A stretch of 64,000 nt of DNA from Shimia ponticola (GTDB lineage Bacteria; Pseudomonadota; Alphaproteobacteria; Rhodobacterales; Rhodobacteraceae), in the NCBI RefSeq assembly GCF_007995215.1, contig NZ_VCDK01000006.1:248001-312000 (forward strand), in the 5' to 3' direction. Within the stretch, counting starts at the first letter, position 1; each line of letters starts with the position of its first letter. The position numbers and the translations under genes were made by a program. The notes under the pieces were generated by a model that did no database searches, was not told the origin of the DNA, and saw only the letters and a list, made by a program, of their open reading frames with translations. This document shows, piece by piece, positions 26,201-35,337 of the stretch.

Positions 26201-28838
26201 CGATATCACTGTCGAAGATACCGTCAGCGGCCGCCGCTGGATCGACATGGGCGATGGTGACGACAGGTTCACGTCTGCGCTTGAAACCGGTCGTGATGAA
26301 AATGTGGGCGTGCGGACCGGCGACGGTGAAGACACCGTGGTGTGGCGTGGCGGACGTTTGCACATCGACGACTTCGACACGTCCAAAGACAAGCTCGAAT
26401 TCTCGGACGAAATGCTGGCGCTGTTTGCGACGGCAAATGTGTCGGAATACTCCGGCGAGGATGACAATGGTCCTTATTCTGGCGTCAACTTCTGGATTGA
26501 GGAAGAAGACGGCACGATTCACTCGCTGTCGTTCAACGATCTGACGCTGGAAGACATAAACGACATCAACATTGTCAATGAGATCGAAAAACAGACCTTT
26601 ACCGGGACCGATGGCGACGACACGTTCCGCAGCGGTCTGGGCGACGATACGTTCCTTGGCTCTGCGAACGACCGTGAGGACGAATTCTTTGCGGGCTTCG
26701 GGGATGACACCTTTGATTACACCGGTCTGACCGGGTCAAATCGTCAGATCATCAACTATGGTGATCTTGACGGCTCGTTCACGTTTGAGCTCGACTATGC
26801 CGCCAACACGGGCACCGTCGAAAGCGACGTATTCGGCTCTGACACCATCATCAACCTACTGGGTGCTGCATTGCATGCGGACGGTGATGGGCAGTTGACG
26901 ATCGTCGATGGCCGGGGTGATGACACCGTCAATTTGACCATGAGCGAAACGTCTTTCACCGAAACCGTTCTGCGATGGGGTGGTGGTAGCGACAGCTACA
27001 ATATTACGGTAGGCGCTGGTTACCTGGAACTGAGTTTTGGCCGTGCCGAAAGCATTGACCTGAACCTCGCTGATGGCGAGGCCACAGCCACGCGCGAGCG
27101 CGGCGATGAGACCGAGACAAGCGAAATTGATATCTCGATCACCGGGGAAAATGACGACTTTGAATTGTCCGTTGTCCTGACGGAGGGCGATGACACCTTC
27201 ACTGGGTCGGACCGGGATGAGCGCGTTGTGGGTCGCGGTGGCAATGACGTTGCCGATGGCGGCGACGGCTACGACATCTTCCGCACGGACTGGGATGACT
27301 TCGGCAGCGTGACCGTCGATCTTTCCGGCACCACACAGACTGTCACAGGCACCTATGATGGCGAAGCCTTCACCGCGACTGTGTCGAACTTTGAAGAGTT
27401 CCGTGGCAGCCAGCAGAATGACACCATGATCGCAGGCGACGACGGCGTTCGCTTCCGCGGTCGCGATGGTGATGACACTCTGACCGGCGGTGCAGGTGAC
27501 GACATCCTCGAAGGGGACGATGGCGACGACATCTATACCGGCGGTGCCGGTGCCGACCGCTTCGTGCTTGAGCAAGGCCATGACATCATCATGGACTTCA
27601 ACCCAGCTGAGGGTGACGATCTGGACGGCAATGGCCCGTTCGAAGTCGACGATCCGTCGCAAGTGACGATCACGGACACCACCGTCAACGGTCAAGCCGC
27701 CGTGACGATTGGTATCGACGATGACAACTCTTTGACGTTGGTCGGCTTCACGCAAGAGGACGTTCTGGCGCTGTTCTCAGATGATAACGGAAATGGCGGG
27801 AACAACGGTGTTCGGTTCAACTACACGCCGCCGCCATCTGACTCGGTTCTGGTGACACTGAACCAGCCGGTGGATCTGTTCCGGCCTTTGATCGACGGCA
27901 CGTTTAATGGCGTTTCAGAGGACTCTGCCGGAACAAACTTTGTCCTGTCATTCGATTACCAAGGGGAGTCCTATGAATACTCCTTCATTGGTACGAATTT
28001 TGACGTCAGTCTAAGCCTGACAGGCGATCTCGATCCTGGTGCCAACAGCACCATCGAGTCGATGTCCTTCTCCATAGTGAGTGTCGAACCTCCGCAGCAG
28101 CTTGCTGAGGTGACTAACATGGACATGGCGGGCAGAGACGTCATCGAACTGATTGATAGCGCCATCGACAATGACGGAACAATCACCGCTAGCGGCACAG
28201 CGTTTGGCGACAGTGGACGTGCTGTGGTTATCGTGGGTTCTGGCCCAGAGGATGACATCGCCATTGACGGCGTAACGACCTACATCTTCACAGGCGGCAG
28301 CGATGATACGGTGTTTGCTGGCGAAAACCACGATGGCTTCAACATCATTTCGGTCGAAGAAGGTGGCGATACAGTCATCATTAATCCGATCACTTCGGCG
28401 GACACCTATATCATTATCGACACGGACGGGACTAACGCCTCCGAGATCATTGATGTACAGGGCTTCCGCGTCGGGAGTAGCGAGGATGATGGCGGTGACT
28501 TGTTCGTTATCGAAAGCCAAGATGGTTACGACATGCAGTTTGTTGGGTTCACCCAGGGCGATGTAAACAGCCTTGCTGATTTGGACGCGGCTCTGAATGA
28601 TCCAAGCGTCATCACCTTCGATCAGGATCAAATTGGCGAGTTTGGCTTCGTTCTTGTTCAGGATGGGCAGGGCAACGGTACGGTTGCATCGTTCATCGTG
28701 GATGAAAACGCACGGGGTCAATTGCAAGACATTCATGCACATCTGACAGACATGAGCCTGAACAACATCGATGACATCACGACCTACGAGTTCATGCAGT
28801 ACATCGAAGACACGCCTGACGCGCCCGATTTCGCCTAA
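23271..28838 (+). CDS. Giant RTX / Ig-like surface protein, type I secreted adhesin candidate
   Basis: A very acidic 1,855-residue protein. Residues 1-60 are basic; 66-88 are hydrophobic; 160-185 form an Ala/Leu segment ending in a Gly run (LAAAGGGGGGG), similar to the N-terminal retention region of large BapA/LapA-type adhesins. Residues about 200-330 contain an SdrD-like/EF-type VFRDANGNGQLDEGE. Ig-like domains follow (about 465-660). Ca-binding GGxGxDxxx repeats occur near 796-845, 900-925, 1113-1145, 1300-1336 and 1390-1430. The last 400 residues lack repeats and probably hold the secretion signal. Followed by SapC, TolC, ABC and HlyD genes, so export by that system is strongly implied. 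Confidence 0.88.
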   Translation: MARDFAHSLDSLSSPAAWPQVVQSKSLAGDASARALQGALPVSLPRGEGARRKALRSLAKANKMAMAAGTTAFVLVLLSAEGAAAQAASGPVSVAGVEGVASVAVQADGTVLVTMDNGQQYSLPAEAVTIAADGTVLVSAAIAEGLAATGAGAVAAGPSSAMLAGLGAGGLALAAAGGGGGGGDDGGSGGGSAAPVPAGTVVDGYLVGATVFRDANGNGQLDEGEFSTTTDQNGEWSLALDPSAPDAQLISIGGIDRSTGETFTGVLTGPADATVLTPITTLVQALIEEREAAGTPVSAEDAAAEVATALGLDGQDILDLDPVELAEGGDLEALQLAAQIAAVINVAAGGSEDDQAASSSVASSLVNSLLEDGADALTDEQAIEDALLAAGLDADLADAAAGAVQDANELIGDAEDLQGITDVQEVVQGDLVEGTEDGDVGDINVGDAVDAVVPLVPTVNSELDALLGGDEGTVTISGTGKVGSTVRVTIADVVYTTVVTENTASPTTDADAPSAAGVWSIDIDLSDFDTDGTFDVEVAAAFAGTTTFTDPVDGGSVEIDTTGPAVTLNTVSGDDTISGAELLDSVSITGTTEAGASVVVGFGDASQTVTADEDGNFEAVFARSDIPDAGTATVTATATDALGNEGDAATSSVTVEELDQLTVTMTVGEALNMFGSDFTDEAYFLDGGLNSAFGDDTPDATSTTLTYTGSDGTTLVFTGTDISVDPLGGVITSVTLTGATEATLTPLDTAGGTILTIDGLLLAVEDLVSIATSVREDSNLNAWYNMLDDYARVVNGSEDRDYLAGSPNADVINGLGGNDIIFAGAGDDTVNGGGGRDYIIVTEGNNTIDGGASGEDQVSYEDAANGVNVNLEAGTATNGSFTDTISNVELARGSAFDDTIVGVNNGDDFSQISGLAGNDTLTGGTGTNDMLDYSRDEREGGTSGVTVNLQTGTATDGFGDTDTISGFEEVNGTGFDDDITVEDTVSGRRWIDMGDGDDRFTSALETGRDENVGVRTGDGEDTVVWRGGRLHIDDFDTSKDKLEFSDEMLALFATANVSEYSGEDDNGPYSGVNFWIEEEDGTIHSLSFNDLTLEDINDINIVNEIEKQTFTGTDGDDTFRSGLGDDTFLGSANDREDEFFAGFGDDTFDYTGLTGSNRQIINYGDLDGSFTFELDYAANTGTVESDVFGSDTIINLLGAALHADGDGQLTIVDGRGDDTVNLTMSETSFTETVLRWGGGSDSYNITVGAGYLELSFGRAESIDLNLADGEATATRERGDETETSEIDISITGENDDFELSVVLTEGDDTFTGSDRDERVVGRGGNDVADGGDGYDIFRTDWDDFGSVTVDLSGTTQTVTGTYDGEAFTATVSNFEEFRGSQQNDTMIAGDDGVRFRGRDGDDTLTGGAGDDILEGDDGDDIYTGGAGADRFVLEQGHDIIMDFNPAEGDDLDGNGPFEVDDPSQVTITDTTVNGQAAVTIGIDDDNSLTLVGFTQEDVLALFSDDNGNGGNNGVRFNYTPPPSDSVLVTLNQPVDLFRPLIDGTFNGVSEDSAGTNFVLSFDYQGESYEYSFIGTNFDVSLSLTGDLDPGANSTIESMSFSIVSVEPPQQLAEVTNMDMAGRDVIELIDSAIDNDGTITASGTAFGDSGRAVVIVGSGPEDDIAIDGVTTYIFTGGSDDTVFAGENHDGFNIISVEEGGDTVIINPITSADTYIIIDTDGTNASEIIDVQGFRVGSSEDDGGDLFVIESQDGYDMQFVGFTQGDVNSLADLDAALNDPSVITFDQDQIGEFGFVLVQDGQGNGTVASFIVDENARGQLQDIHAHLTDMSLNNIDDITTYEFMQYIEDTPDAPDFA

Positions 28839-28880
28839 GGTGGGTCGGCAGGCAGTCGAACATTCAGGGATGGCCTTGTG

Positions 28881-29663
28881 ATGGCCAACATGAAGAAACC
28901 AACAGTTCTCTCAGCCCGGACGCATCGCGCTCTGGGCTGGGTTTCCCCGGGGCCGGAGGATGCGCTAACCGCGCTAGGCTCTGTACCTGTAGGGGCGCAT
29001 GAGGCCTATCCGACCGCTGCCGCGTTGCCGATGATCGTCTATCGACCTGCAAACGGCACGCTACAGTTGCGCGCGCTGCTTGGCGCTGCCGGACGTGCGC
29101 GTTGGCAATCGAGTGAATTGGCGCATCAGCCCTTTGCCCTCAGGTTTTATCCGTTCACGGTTCTCAGGGGGCGTCCGGACGGCGCGCCTGATGATCAACT
29201 GCCGGAATGGCGGCTCGCGCTCCATGACGCGCCAGACGCGATCCGTGCAGACGGTCATGCTTTCTTTGGACCCGATGGAAAGCTTGCACCCGCAACACAA
29301 AAGATCGCGTCGGAATTCGAGCGGGCCTGTGCCGACTATGATCGCGCATTGGTTCTGGTGCGTCAGCTGGATCATGCAGGCCTGCTGTTACCGTTGTCGG
29401 AGTTGCAACCGCAGACCCTTTTGATCAACGGTAAAGCGATGCGCGACTTAAGCGCTGAGGCTTTGCAATCGCTGCATCGCACAGGGGCCTTGCGGCTGGC
29501 CCACGCTATGGAAGTGGCGCGCGTTCACTTGCGCAGACTTGATATGACACCGAAGGCTGGCACGACCGCAACAGACGCCGAAGAGGCTGAGGCCGGCGGG
29601 TTCCTGGATGCTGTGCTCTCTGCTATGGCGGATGACGATACAGCCGCAGCGGAGCCTAGATGA
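28881..29663 (+). CDS. SapC-family protein
   Basis: A 260-residue cytoplasmic protein with the SapC family features: an N-terminal HRALGWVSPG, AALPMIVYRPANG near residue 50, then QPFALRFYPFTVLRG, and a Leu-rich C-terminus. SapC was named from Campylobacter S-layer loci and its role in secretion is unclear. Start is ATG 28881, or the GTG one codon before (AGGGA seven bases upstream of it). Its TGA overlaps the TolC-type ATG, so it is built with the export machinery. Confidence 0.83.
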   Translation: MANMKKPTVLSARTHRALGWVSPGPEDALTALGSVPVGAHEAYPTAAALPMIVYRPANGTLQLRALLGAAGRARWQSSELAHQPFALRFYPFTVLRGRPDGAPDDQLPEWRLALHDAPDAIRADGHAFFGPDGKLAPATQKIASEFERACADYDRALVLVRQLDHAGLLLPLSELQPQTLLINGKAMRDLSAEALQSLHRTGALRLAHAMEVARVHLRRLDMTPKAGTTATDAEEAEAGGFLDAVLSAMADDDTAAAEPR

Positions 29664-31072
29664 TGGTGACCCGGCTCCTGATGAGCCCAAGTCTTGTGAT
29701 CCTGCTTGTACTGGCGGGGTGTATGACCGTGCCGGATGCGTCGCAGAAAGACGTTTCAAAGACGGACCAAGCGTCGGCCGTTGCCGCGACATCGACAAGC
29801 GTTGCGCCGATCACTGAAGTTGCCAGTGTGACCGCCACCCCGAACCGTTTGACAGGGACAATCTCGGCCACGCCATTTGCGGCTGTGGTGCGCGACGGGA
29901 CGGCGCGGGCGCCGACGACGTTGGCTCAGGCAGCGGCATTGACGGCTGCACGCGTGCAGGTCGGCGCGCGGCAAGCTGCTTGGCAGCCGCAGGTGTCATT
30001 GGGTGTCTCCGCCAACTCTGGCGGAGATGTTGTTCCTGTCGGCCGCATTACGCAGCTGCTTTATGATGGCGGGGCAAGCCGTGAGCAGATCGCGATTGCC
30101 AAGCTTGGCGCAGATCAGGCCTATGAAAGCCAACTGGCGGAAATGGCAACGCAAACCTACGCGGGTGTTGATGCAATTATCGCCTTGACGCAGGCCCGGG
30201 CGCGGGTGGATCAGGCGCGCCGCAACGTGGCTGCGGTGCAGGACATCGTCTCAGACCTACAGCGCCGGTTTGACGTGGGCGCGGGGTCATCTGCTGATCT
30301 GTTGGCGGGCGAAGGACGCGTTGCGCAGGCAACCTCTGCGCAGCTAGAAGCCGCAGCCGATTTGCGCGAGGCAGAAGCGCTCTGGACAGATCTTTTTGGC
30401 TTGCCTGCTCCGGCGCGTTTGCCGTCCGTTCCCAAAGCACCGCGCTTGCGCAACACCAATGTCGACGCGGCCTTGGCAGGCAGCCCGCGATTGCGCGCGC
30501 AGGTCAATCAGGTCGCTGCGCAGGAGCGGTCGGTGGAACTTGCCCGCGCGCAGGGACGTCCGCGCGTATCGGCGATCTTGGAAAGCGACTTTGGCGTCGG
30601 CAATTTCGAAGATGACGTGCAGGCGCGCGTTGGTGTGGATGTGCCCGTCTATCAGGGGGGGCAACTGCAGGCGTCGGTCGCCGGGGCTGAGGCAGACCTT
30701 GCCCAAAGTCGCGCCGCTCAGGAAGGGCTGCGTCGTGATCTGCGCCGCGCGCTGACCTCCGCCTTGGCAGAGGTGTCTGATACAGCGTCACGCCTTGCCG
30801 CCGCGCAAAAGGCGGTGCGCGTGAACCGCGACGCCCTTGAGGCTGCGCGCGGGCAATTCCAATTGGGGTCTGGTTCGCTCATTGCCATTCTTGATGCGCA
30901 GCGGTCGATCAATGAAACGCAGGTCTCGCTGATTGATCTGCGCGCTGACACGGCGCGTGCCGAATACGCGATACTTGCAATCACGGGCGACATCCTGACG
31001 GCTGTCGGTGTCGTCTTGCCTGTCGCACCAAGCTTTGCGCCGACCCCGATGCTGATTGGTGGTGAGCGATGA
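29660..31072 (+). CDS. TolC-family outer membrane lipoprotein of the type I secretion system
   Basis: A 470-residue outer membrane efflux protein. A lipobox LVLAGC places the acylated Cys at residue 21, followed by a Ser/Thr/Ala-rich tether of about 60 residues before the first OEP repeat (TLAQAAALTAARVQVGARQA). Two OEP repeats with coiled-coil helices follow (for example LTQARARVDQARRNVAAVQD). It would form the outer membrane trimer completing the exporter. ATGA overlaps couple it to SapC upstream and the ABC gene downstream. Confidence 0.88.
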   Translation: MMVTRLLMSPSLVILLVLAGCMTVPDASQKDVSKTDQASAVAATSTSVAPITEVASVTATPNRLTGTISATPFAAVVRDGTARAPTTLAQAAALTAARVQVGARQAAWQPQVSLGVSANSGGDVVPVGRITQLLYDGGASREQIAIAKLGADQAYESQLAEMATQTYAGVDAIIALTQARARVDQARRNVAAVQDIVSDLQRRFDVGAGSSADLLAGEGRVAQATSAQLEAAADLREAEALWTDLFGLPAPARLPSVPKAPRLRNTNVDAALAGSPRLRAQVNQVAAQERSVELARAQGRPRVSAILESDFGVGNFEDDVQARVGVDVPVYQGGQLQASVAGAEADLAQSRAAQEGLRRDLRRALTSALAEVSDTASRLAAAQKAVRVNRDALEAARGQFQLGSGSLIAILDAQRSINETQVSLIDLRADTARAEYAILAITGDILTAVGVVLPVAPSFAPTPMLIGGER

Positions 31073-33213
31073 CGCCCGAAGCGCAGCAGGACACCTCAAC
31101 ACCCGGCGCGGAATTGCGCTACGCCTTGCGCGCCTTGACAGATCGGCTGGGTCATCCGCTCAGTGATGCCGACCTTGATCGGGTGTTTGCCGGAAAGCCG
31201 GGAACCTACGAGGTCACCGATGCCGTCGCCGCGCTGGAACATGCGGGGTTCGTGGCGGATTACGGCAAGTTGGCTTTGGGCAAGTTGGACCCGGCCCTGT
31301 TGCCAATGCTTGTCTTTGACAAGGCAGGCGCGCCGCTTTTGATCCTCGCCCGCGAGGATGCAGGGCGTTTCTCGGTTCTCGACCCAGAGACAAACGCCCC
31401 AAGGGTCATGACCCTGCAGGATTTGAAGCCAAGGCGCATTCGCTACGGGTTGCGCGTGCGCCCGGGGCTTGCACGCACAGGGGGTGACACGGACGAGGCC
31501 AAGGGGGGGCACTGGTTCTGGTCGTCTTTCCGGAATCTGAAGGGCATTTACCTTCAGGTCATCCTAGCGGCGGCGATTGCCAACGTGCTGGGCCTGACAA
31601 CATCGATTTTCACAATGGTCGTCTACGACCGGATACTGCCGAACGAGGCGATTGACAGTCTGTTCGCCTTGGTGGCCGGTGTGGGTATTGCCTTGGGCTT
31701 TGATTTTCTTGTGAAATCTCTGCGCAGCGCCTTTATCGACAGCGCCGGACGTCGCGCGGATCAGAGGATGGCAGAAAAGCTATTTCAGCATGTGTTGTCG
31801 ATGAAGATGGCAGCACGGAACAAATCCGTCGGCCACATGACTTCGGTGATGAAGGATTTCGAGGTGGTACGCGAATTTTTCACCTCTGCTTCGATGGTGG
31901 CGCTGGTCGATCTCCCATTCGTGGCGCTGTTTATCCTTGTGATCTGGATGATTGGCGGACCACTTTATCTGATCCCGGCAATCGCAGTGCCTGTCGTCTT
32001 GGCCATCGCGTTGATCGCGCAGCCGTTGATGCGGCGGCATATGTTGAACAGCTCGCATGATGGTCAGTCGAAACAGGGCGTCTTGGTGGAAACTCTGACC
32101 GGTATGGATACGCTGAAATCTGTCGGGGCCGAATCCCTGGTGCGGTCGCGTTGGAACGCTGCTGTCAAAACGCAGGCTGACAATGCCGGCAAAGGCCGCC
32201 GCGTCGCGCAATCGACCATTAACCTGACCACATTCATTCAGCAAGCCTGTCAGGTCCTGATCGTATTCTATGGTGTTTTCCTTGTGTCGGCAGGGCAGGT
32301 GTCGATGGGGGCATTGATTGCCTGCGTGATCCTGACGGGCAAAACACTGGCTCCTCTGGCGCAGGTCAGTTCTGTGATGACGCGCGCAACGCAGGCCATC
32401 ATCGCCTATCGCCAAATCAATGAGGTGATGGAAACACGCACGGAACGCGAGGTCGGGAAACGCTATCTGCCCTTGGCCAAACTGAGCGGGAAGATCGAAC
32501 TGGAGGACGCCTCGTTCGCCTATTCGGACGAGATTGGGGATGTGCTGAGTGATCTGTCCATCGCGATTCAACCGGGTGAGCGTGTGGCGATCATGGGGCC
32601 TGTCGGCTCGGGCAAAAGCACCGTGGCGCGGATGCTGCTGGGCTTGGCGGAACCCACCGGAGGGCGTGTCCTCTTGGATGGGCTGGATGCGCGCGCGATT
32701 GATCCGGCGGACCGCATCCGCAACATCGGTGCTGTGCTTCAGGAACCGTGGCTGTTTTCCGGGACGGTTCGCGAAAACATCGTGGCGGGCCGGTATGGCG
32801 TGGCCGATACCGAAGTTCTGGAAAAGGCTCAGTTGGCCTGCGTCGATGAAATCGTCGCGCGGCACCCGCATGGCTATGATCTGACTCTGCGCGAGGGCGG
32901 GCAGGGCATATCCGGTGGCCAGCGACAGTGCATCTCGCTGGCTCGTGCGCTGATTGGCGATCCCAACGTACTCGTTCTGGACGAGCCGACGGCGGCGATG
33001 GATGTCCGCACCGAAGCGCGCGTGATTTCGAACCTCGACACCTATCTGGGCGCGGATGACGCCCGCACGCTTGTTTTGGTGACACACCGGACAAGCCTTT
33101 TGAAACTCGTGGATCGCGTGATCATCCTGGAACGTGGCCGCGTGGCCTATGACGGGCCGAAGGAACAGATGCTGAAGCGTCCGTCCAAACCTCGGTCGGC
33201 ATCGGTGGCATAA
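31069..33213 (+). CDS. Type I secretion ABC permease/ATPase (HlyB/LapB-like)
   Basis: A 714-residue fused exporter. Residues 1-140 form a C39-peptidase-like domain without the catalytic Cys, used by RTX exporters for substrate docking. Six membrane helices span about 155-440. The ATPase has Walker A GPVGSGKST (about 510), signature ISGGQRQ (about 614) and Walker B VLVLDEPTAAMD (about 637). It drives one-step export of the RTX protein across both membranes with the HlyD and TolC-type partners encoded next to it. Confidence 0.94.
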   Translation: MTPEAQQDTSTPGAELRYALRALTDRLGHPLSDADLDRVFAGKPGTYEVTDAVAALEHAGFVADYGKLALGKLDPALLPMLVFDKAGAPLLILAREDAGRFSVLDPETNAPRVMTLQDLKPRRIRYGLRVRPGLARTGGDTDEAKGGHWFWSSFRNLKGIYLQVILAAAIANVLGLTTSIFTMVVYDRILPNEAIDSLFALVAGVGIALGFDFLVKSLRSAFIDSAGRRADQRMAEKLFQHVLSMKMAARNKSVGHMTSVMKDFEVVREFFTSASMVALVDLPFVALFILVIWMIGGPLYLIPAIAVPVVLAIALIAQPLMRRHMLNSSHDGQSKQGVLVETLTGMDTLKSVGAESLVRSRWNAAVKTQADNAGKGRRVAQSTINLTTFIQQACQVLIVFYGVFLVSAGQVSMGALIACVILTGKTLAPLAQVSSVMTRATQAIIAYRQINEVMETRTEREVGKRYLPLAKLSGKIELEDASFAYSDEIGDVLSDLSIAIQPGERVAIMGPVGSGKSTVARMLLGLAEPTGGRVLLDGLDARAIDPADRIRNIGAVLQEPWLFSGTVRENIVAGRYGVADTEVLEKAQLACVDEIVARHPHGYDLTLREGGQGISGGQRQCISLARALIGDPNVLVLDEPTAAMDVRTEARVISNLDTYLGADDARTLVLVTHRTSLLKLVDRVIILERGRVAYDGPKEQMLKRPSKPRSASVA

Positions 33214-33214
33214 G

Positions 33215-34519
33215 ATGGCACGCACGGATTTCAGACGGATCGCAGATGACATTCATGGCCGCCCCTCGCGGGCGGGGGTGCTGCTGCTGATCACGATCTT
33301 TGTGCTGATCCTGACCATCGGCATTTGGGCGCATCTGACCGAAATCGACGACGTCACCCGCGCAGATGCGCGTATTGTTCCCAGTCAGGAATTGCAGGTC
33401 GTACAAGCCGCTGAAAGCGGGACGATCACCGATATCCTTGTTTCAAGCGGTGATCTTGTCGAAGCCGGAGATATCCTTCTTAGGCTGGACCCGACGCTGC
33501 TTCGCGCGCAGTTGAACGAGGCCCGCACCGAAGCTGCGGCGCTGACGATCCGGCAAGAGCGGCTTTTGGCGCAGATAGAAGGGACGGAATACGTGCCGCC
33601 CACCGGCGGCGGCGACACCACCGACCTTTTGGCGGCGACCGAAGCGCAGCTCTTTTCAGCGCTCAAACGGCGTCTCGATGCCGAATTGCAGGTGCTGAGC
33701 ACGCGGCGTGAAATGCGCCTGTCCGATATCGCATCGGCCGAGGCTACGCTGTCCACTGCAGAGCGGAATGAGGCTCTGTTGCTTGAGGAATTGGCGGTAG
33801 TCGAACCGTTGGTGAATGAACGGATTGAAAGCCCTCTGGCCCTGATTTCCCTCCGTCGCCAATTGGCCGAGCAAGCGGGCCGCAAACTTGAAGCGACGTC
33901 CGGCATTGCCGCAGCGCGCGCCTCGATGGCTGAGCTTGAAGATCAGGCTGAAGCGGCGCGCCAAGAGTATCTGTCGACAGCCCATCAGGAACTGACTGCG
34001 ACACGCGCGGCGCTTCAGGCGTTGAACGCCCGTATTCCCGCACTGGAAGCGCGGGTGCAGCGCTCGGAAATTCGGGCGCCGACCAGAGGTGTCGTCAATC
34101 AGGTCTTGTTCGGGACGATTGGTGGTGTGGCCCAGCAAGGTCAGACCGTGGTCGAGATCGTGCCCTTGGGCGACACGTTGACCGCAGAGGCTTATGTCGC
34201 GCCCGAGGACATCGCCTTTATTCGTCCTGACCAACCCGTCAAGGTGCGGCTGACGGCCTATGATGCATCCCGCTACGGCGCTCTGGACGGTGAGGTGATC
34301 CGCATCGGCGCGGATACGGTCACGGCACCCGACGGGGAAAGCCGCGTTTTCATCGTGGATATCCGGATTTTGAACCGGCTGACCGATGCCGTGGGCGAAG
34401 ATCTTGAGATTATCCCCGGCATGGTTGCTCAGGTGGACATGTTGTCAGAGCCCAAGACCGTTCTTGCCTACCTGACCCAGCCTGTCATCCGCGTCAAAGA
34501 TCAGGCGTTCCGCGATTAG
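33215..34519 (+). CDS. HlyD-family type I secretion periplasmic adaptor
   Basis: A 434-residue membrane fusion protein: short cytoplasmic N-terminus, one membrane helix (about 22-42), two lipoyl/barrel-sandwich halves (ESGTITDILVSSGDLVEAGD and IRAPTRGVVNQV) flanking a long coiled coil (about 95-270), then a beta-barrel. It bridges the ABC exporter and the outer membrane protein. It starts one base after the ABC gene stop. The 3' end overlaps the convergent SGNH hydrolase gene by 3 bp. Confidence 0.93.
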   Translation: MARTDFRRIADDIHGRPSRAGVLLLITIFVLILTIGIWAHLTEIDDVTRADARIVPSQELQVVQAAESGTITDILVSSGDLVEAGDILLRLDPTLLRAQLNEARTEAAALTIRQERLLAQIEGTEYVPPTGGGDTTDLLAATEAQLFSALKRRLDAELQVLSTRREMRLSDIASAEATLSTAERNEALLLEELAVVEPLVNERIESPLALISLRRQLAEQAGRKLEATSGIAAARASMAELEDQAEAARQEYLSTAHQELTATRAALQALNARIPALEARVQRSEIRAPTRGVVNQVLFGTIGGVAQQGQTVVEIVPLGDTLTAEAYVAPEDIAFIRPDQPVKVRLTAYDASRYGALDGEVIRIGADTVTAPDGESRVFIVDIRILNRLTDAVGEDLEIIPGMVAQVDMLSEPKTVLAYLTQPVIRVKDQAFRD

Positions 34520-35175
34520 CGCTCTGCCGCGCGGATCGTGGCGGCGATTAATTCGGCAATGCGGGCGCTGGCCTGTGGCCCCGGATGCACCCGATCAGAA
34601 TCGTAATCCTTTGGGTTATCAGGGTTCATGACATCACCCATGTCCACGACAAAGAGACCATCGGTCTGGTTCGCGGCGCGTGTAATCCGCGTCGCAAGCT
34701 CGTTGAAAGCGGGCGTGCATGCTGAAAATGGCCCGCCACCCCGCGGCGCGTCATAATAAATGGCATAGATGACGCGCGCTCCTGCGCTGCGCGCCTTGCG
34801 AATAATGTCCATGATTTCGCCGCGCCGCGCATCCGCCGAGATCAAATCCTCAAGCGTGGTCGCGCAGGCCGTGCACCCACATTCCGAGCCAAGGTCATTC
34901 GCGCCGCCTGTCATGACGATCCAGTCACGCCCCGCCGGGTCTGCCTGTCCTTGAACATCGGCGCGCAAGAGACGTGTCAAAAAGCCTGCGGCCGTCACGC
35001 GCGCGCCGGAGATCGAGTTGTCGTCAACTTCGGTGCCCAAGGCCGACTGCAAACGCAGCGCCATCAGCCCGCCATTCCAGGCAAAGGTGCTGTCTCCAAT
35101 CACCTGGATGCGTGCGTCATGTGCTTGAACAGACGTTCCTACAAAGAGACACAAGATAAACAGTAACAGGCGCAT
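34516..35175 (-). CDS. Exported SGNH/GDSL hydrolase
   Basis: A 219-residue esterase-type protein with a cleavable signal peptide (MRLLLFILCLFVGTSVQA). Block I Ser is in VIGDSTFAWNG, block III Asn in MTGGANDLGSE, and the Asp-His pair in YDSDRVHPGPQA. This set fits the SGNH hydrolase fold; substrates may be lipids or acylated polysaccharide. Cys pairs around ECGCTACATT may form disulfides. Convergent with hlyD, no operon partner. Confidence 0.88.
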   Translation of the reverse strand: MRLLLFILCLFVGTSVQAHDARIQVIGDSTFAWNGGLMALRLQSALGTEVDDNSISGARVTAAGFLTRLLRADVQGQADPAGRDWIVMTGGANDLGSECGCTACATTLEDLISADARRGEIMDIIRKARSAGARVIYAIYYDAPRGGGPFSACTPAFNELATRITRAANQTDGLFVVDMGDVMNPDNPKDYDSDRVHPGPQASARIAELIAATIRAAER

Positions 35176-35337
35176 GGTCGGTGATGTCCTTAGGCGTTTT
35201 GAGACTATGGCAGCCTATGGATTGCGTGGAAACTGGCAAATCTGACCTCCGAAAATTGTATCAAAGTAGCGCCGCAGCCTTGATGTGCGCGCTTTGCGAG
35301 ATAGGCCTACCGGCAACGGAGTGAGGAAAAAGAACCT

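Noticed and set aside
25640-27560. Repeated short similar units that could look like a CRISPR array or tandem repeat
   Set aside because: The units encode GGxGxDxxx Ca-binding repeats in a single open frame, vary in sequence and have no constant spacers.
31780-33252. Long (490-codon) minus-strand open frame opposite the ABC exporter gene
   Set aside because: Antisense to a gene with all ABC motifs; its His/Arg-rich product has no domain.
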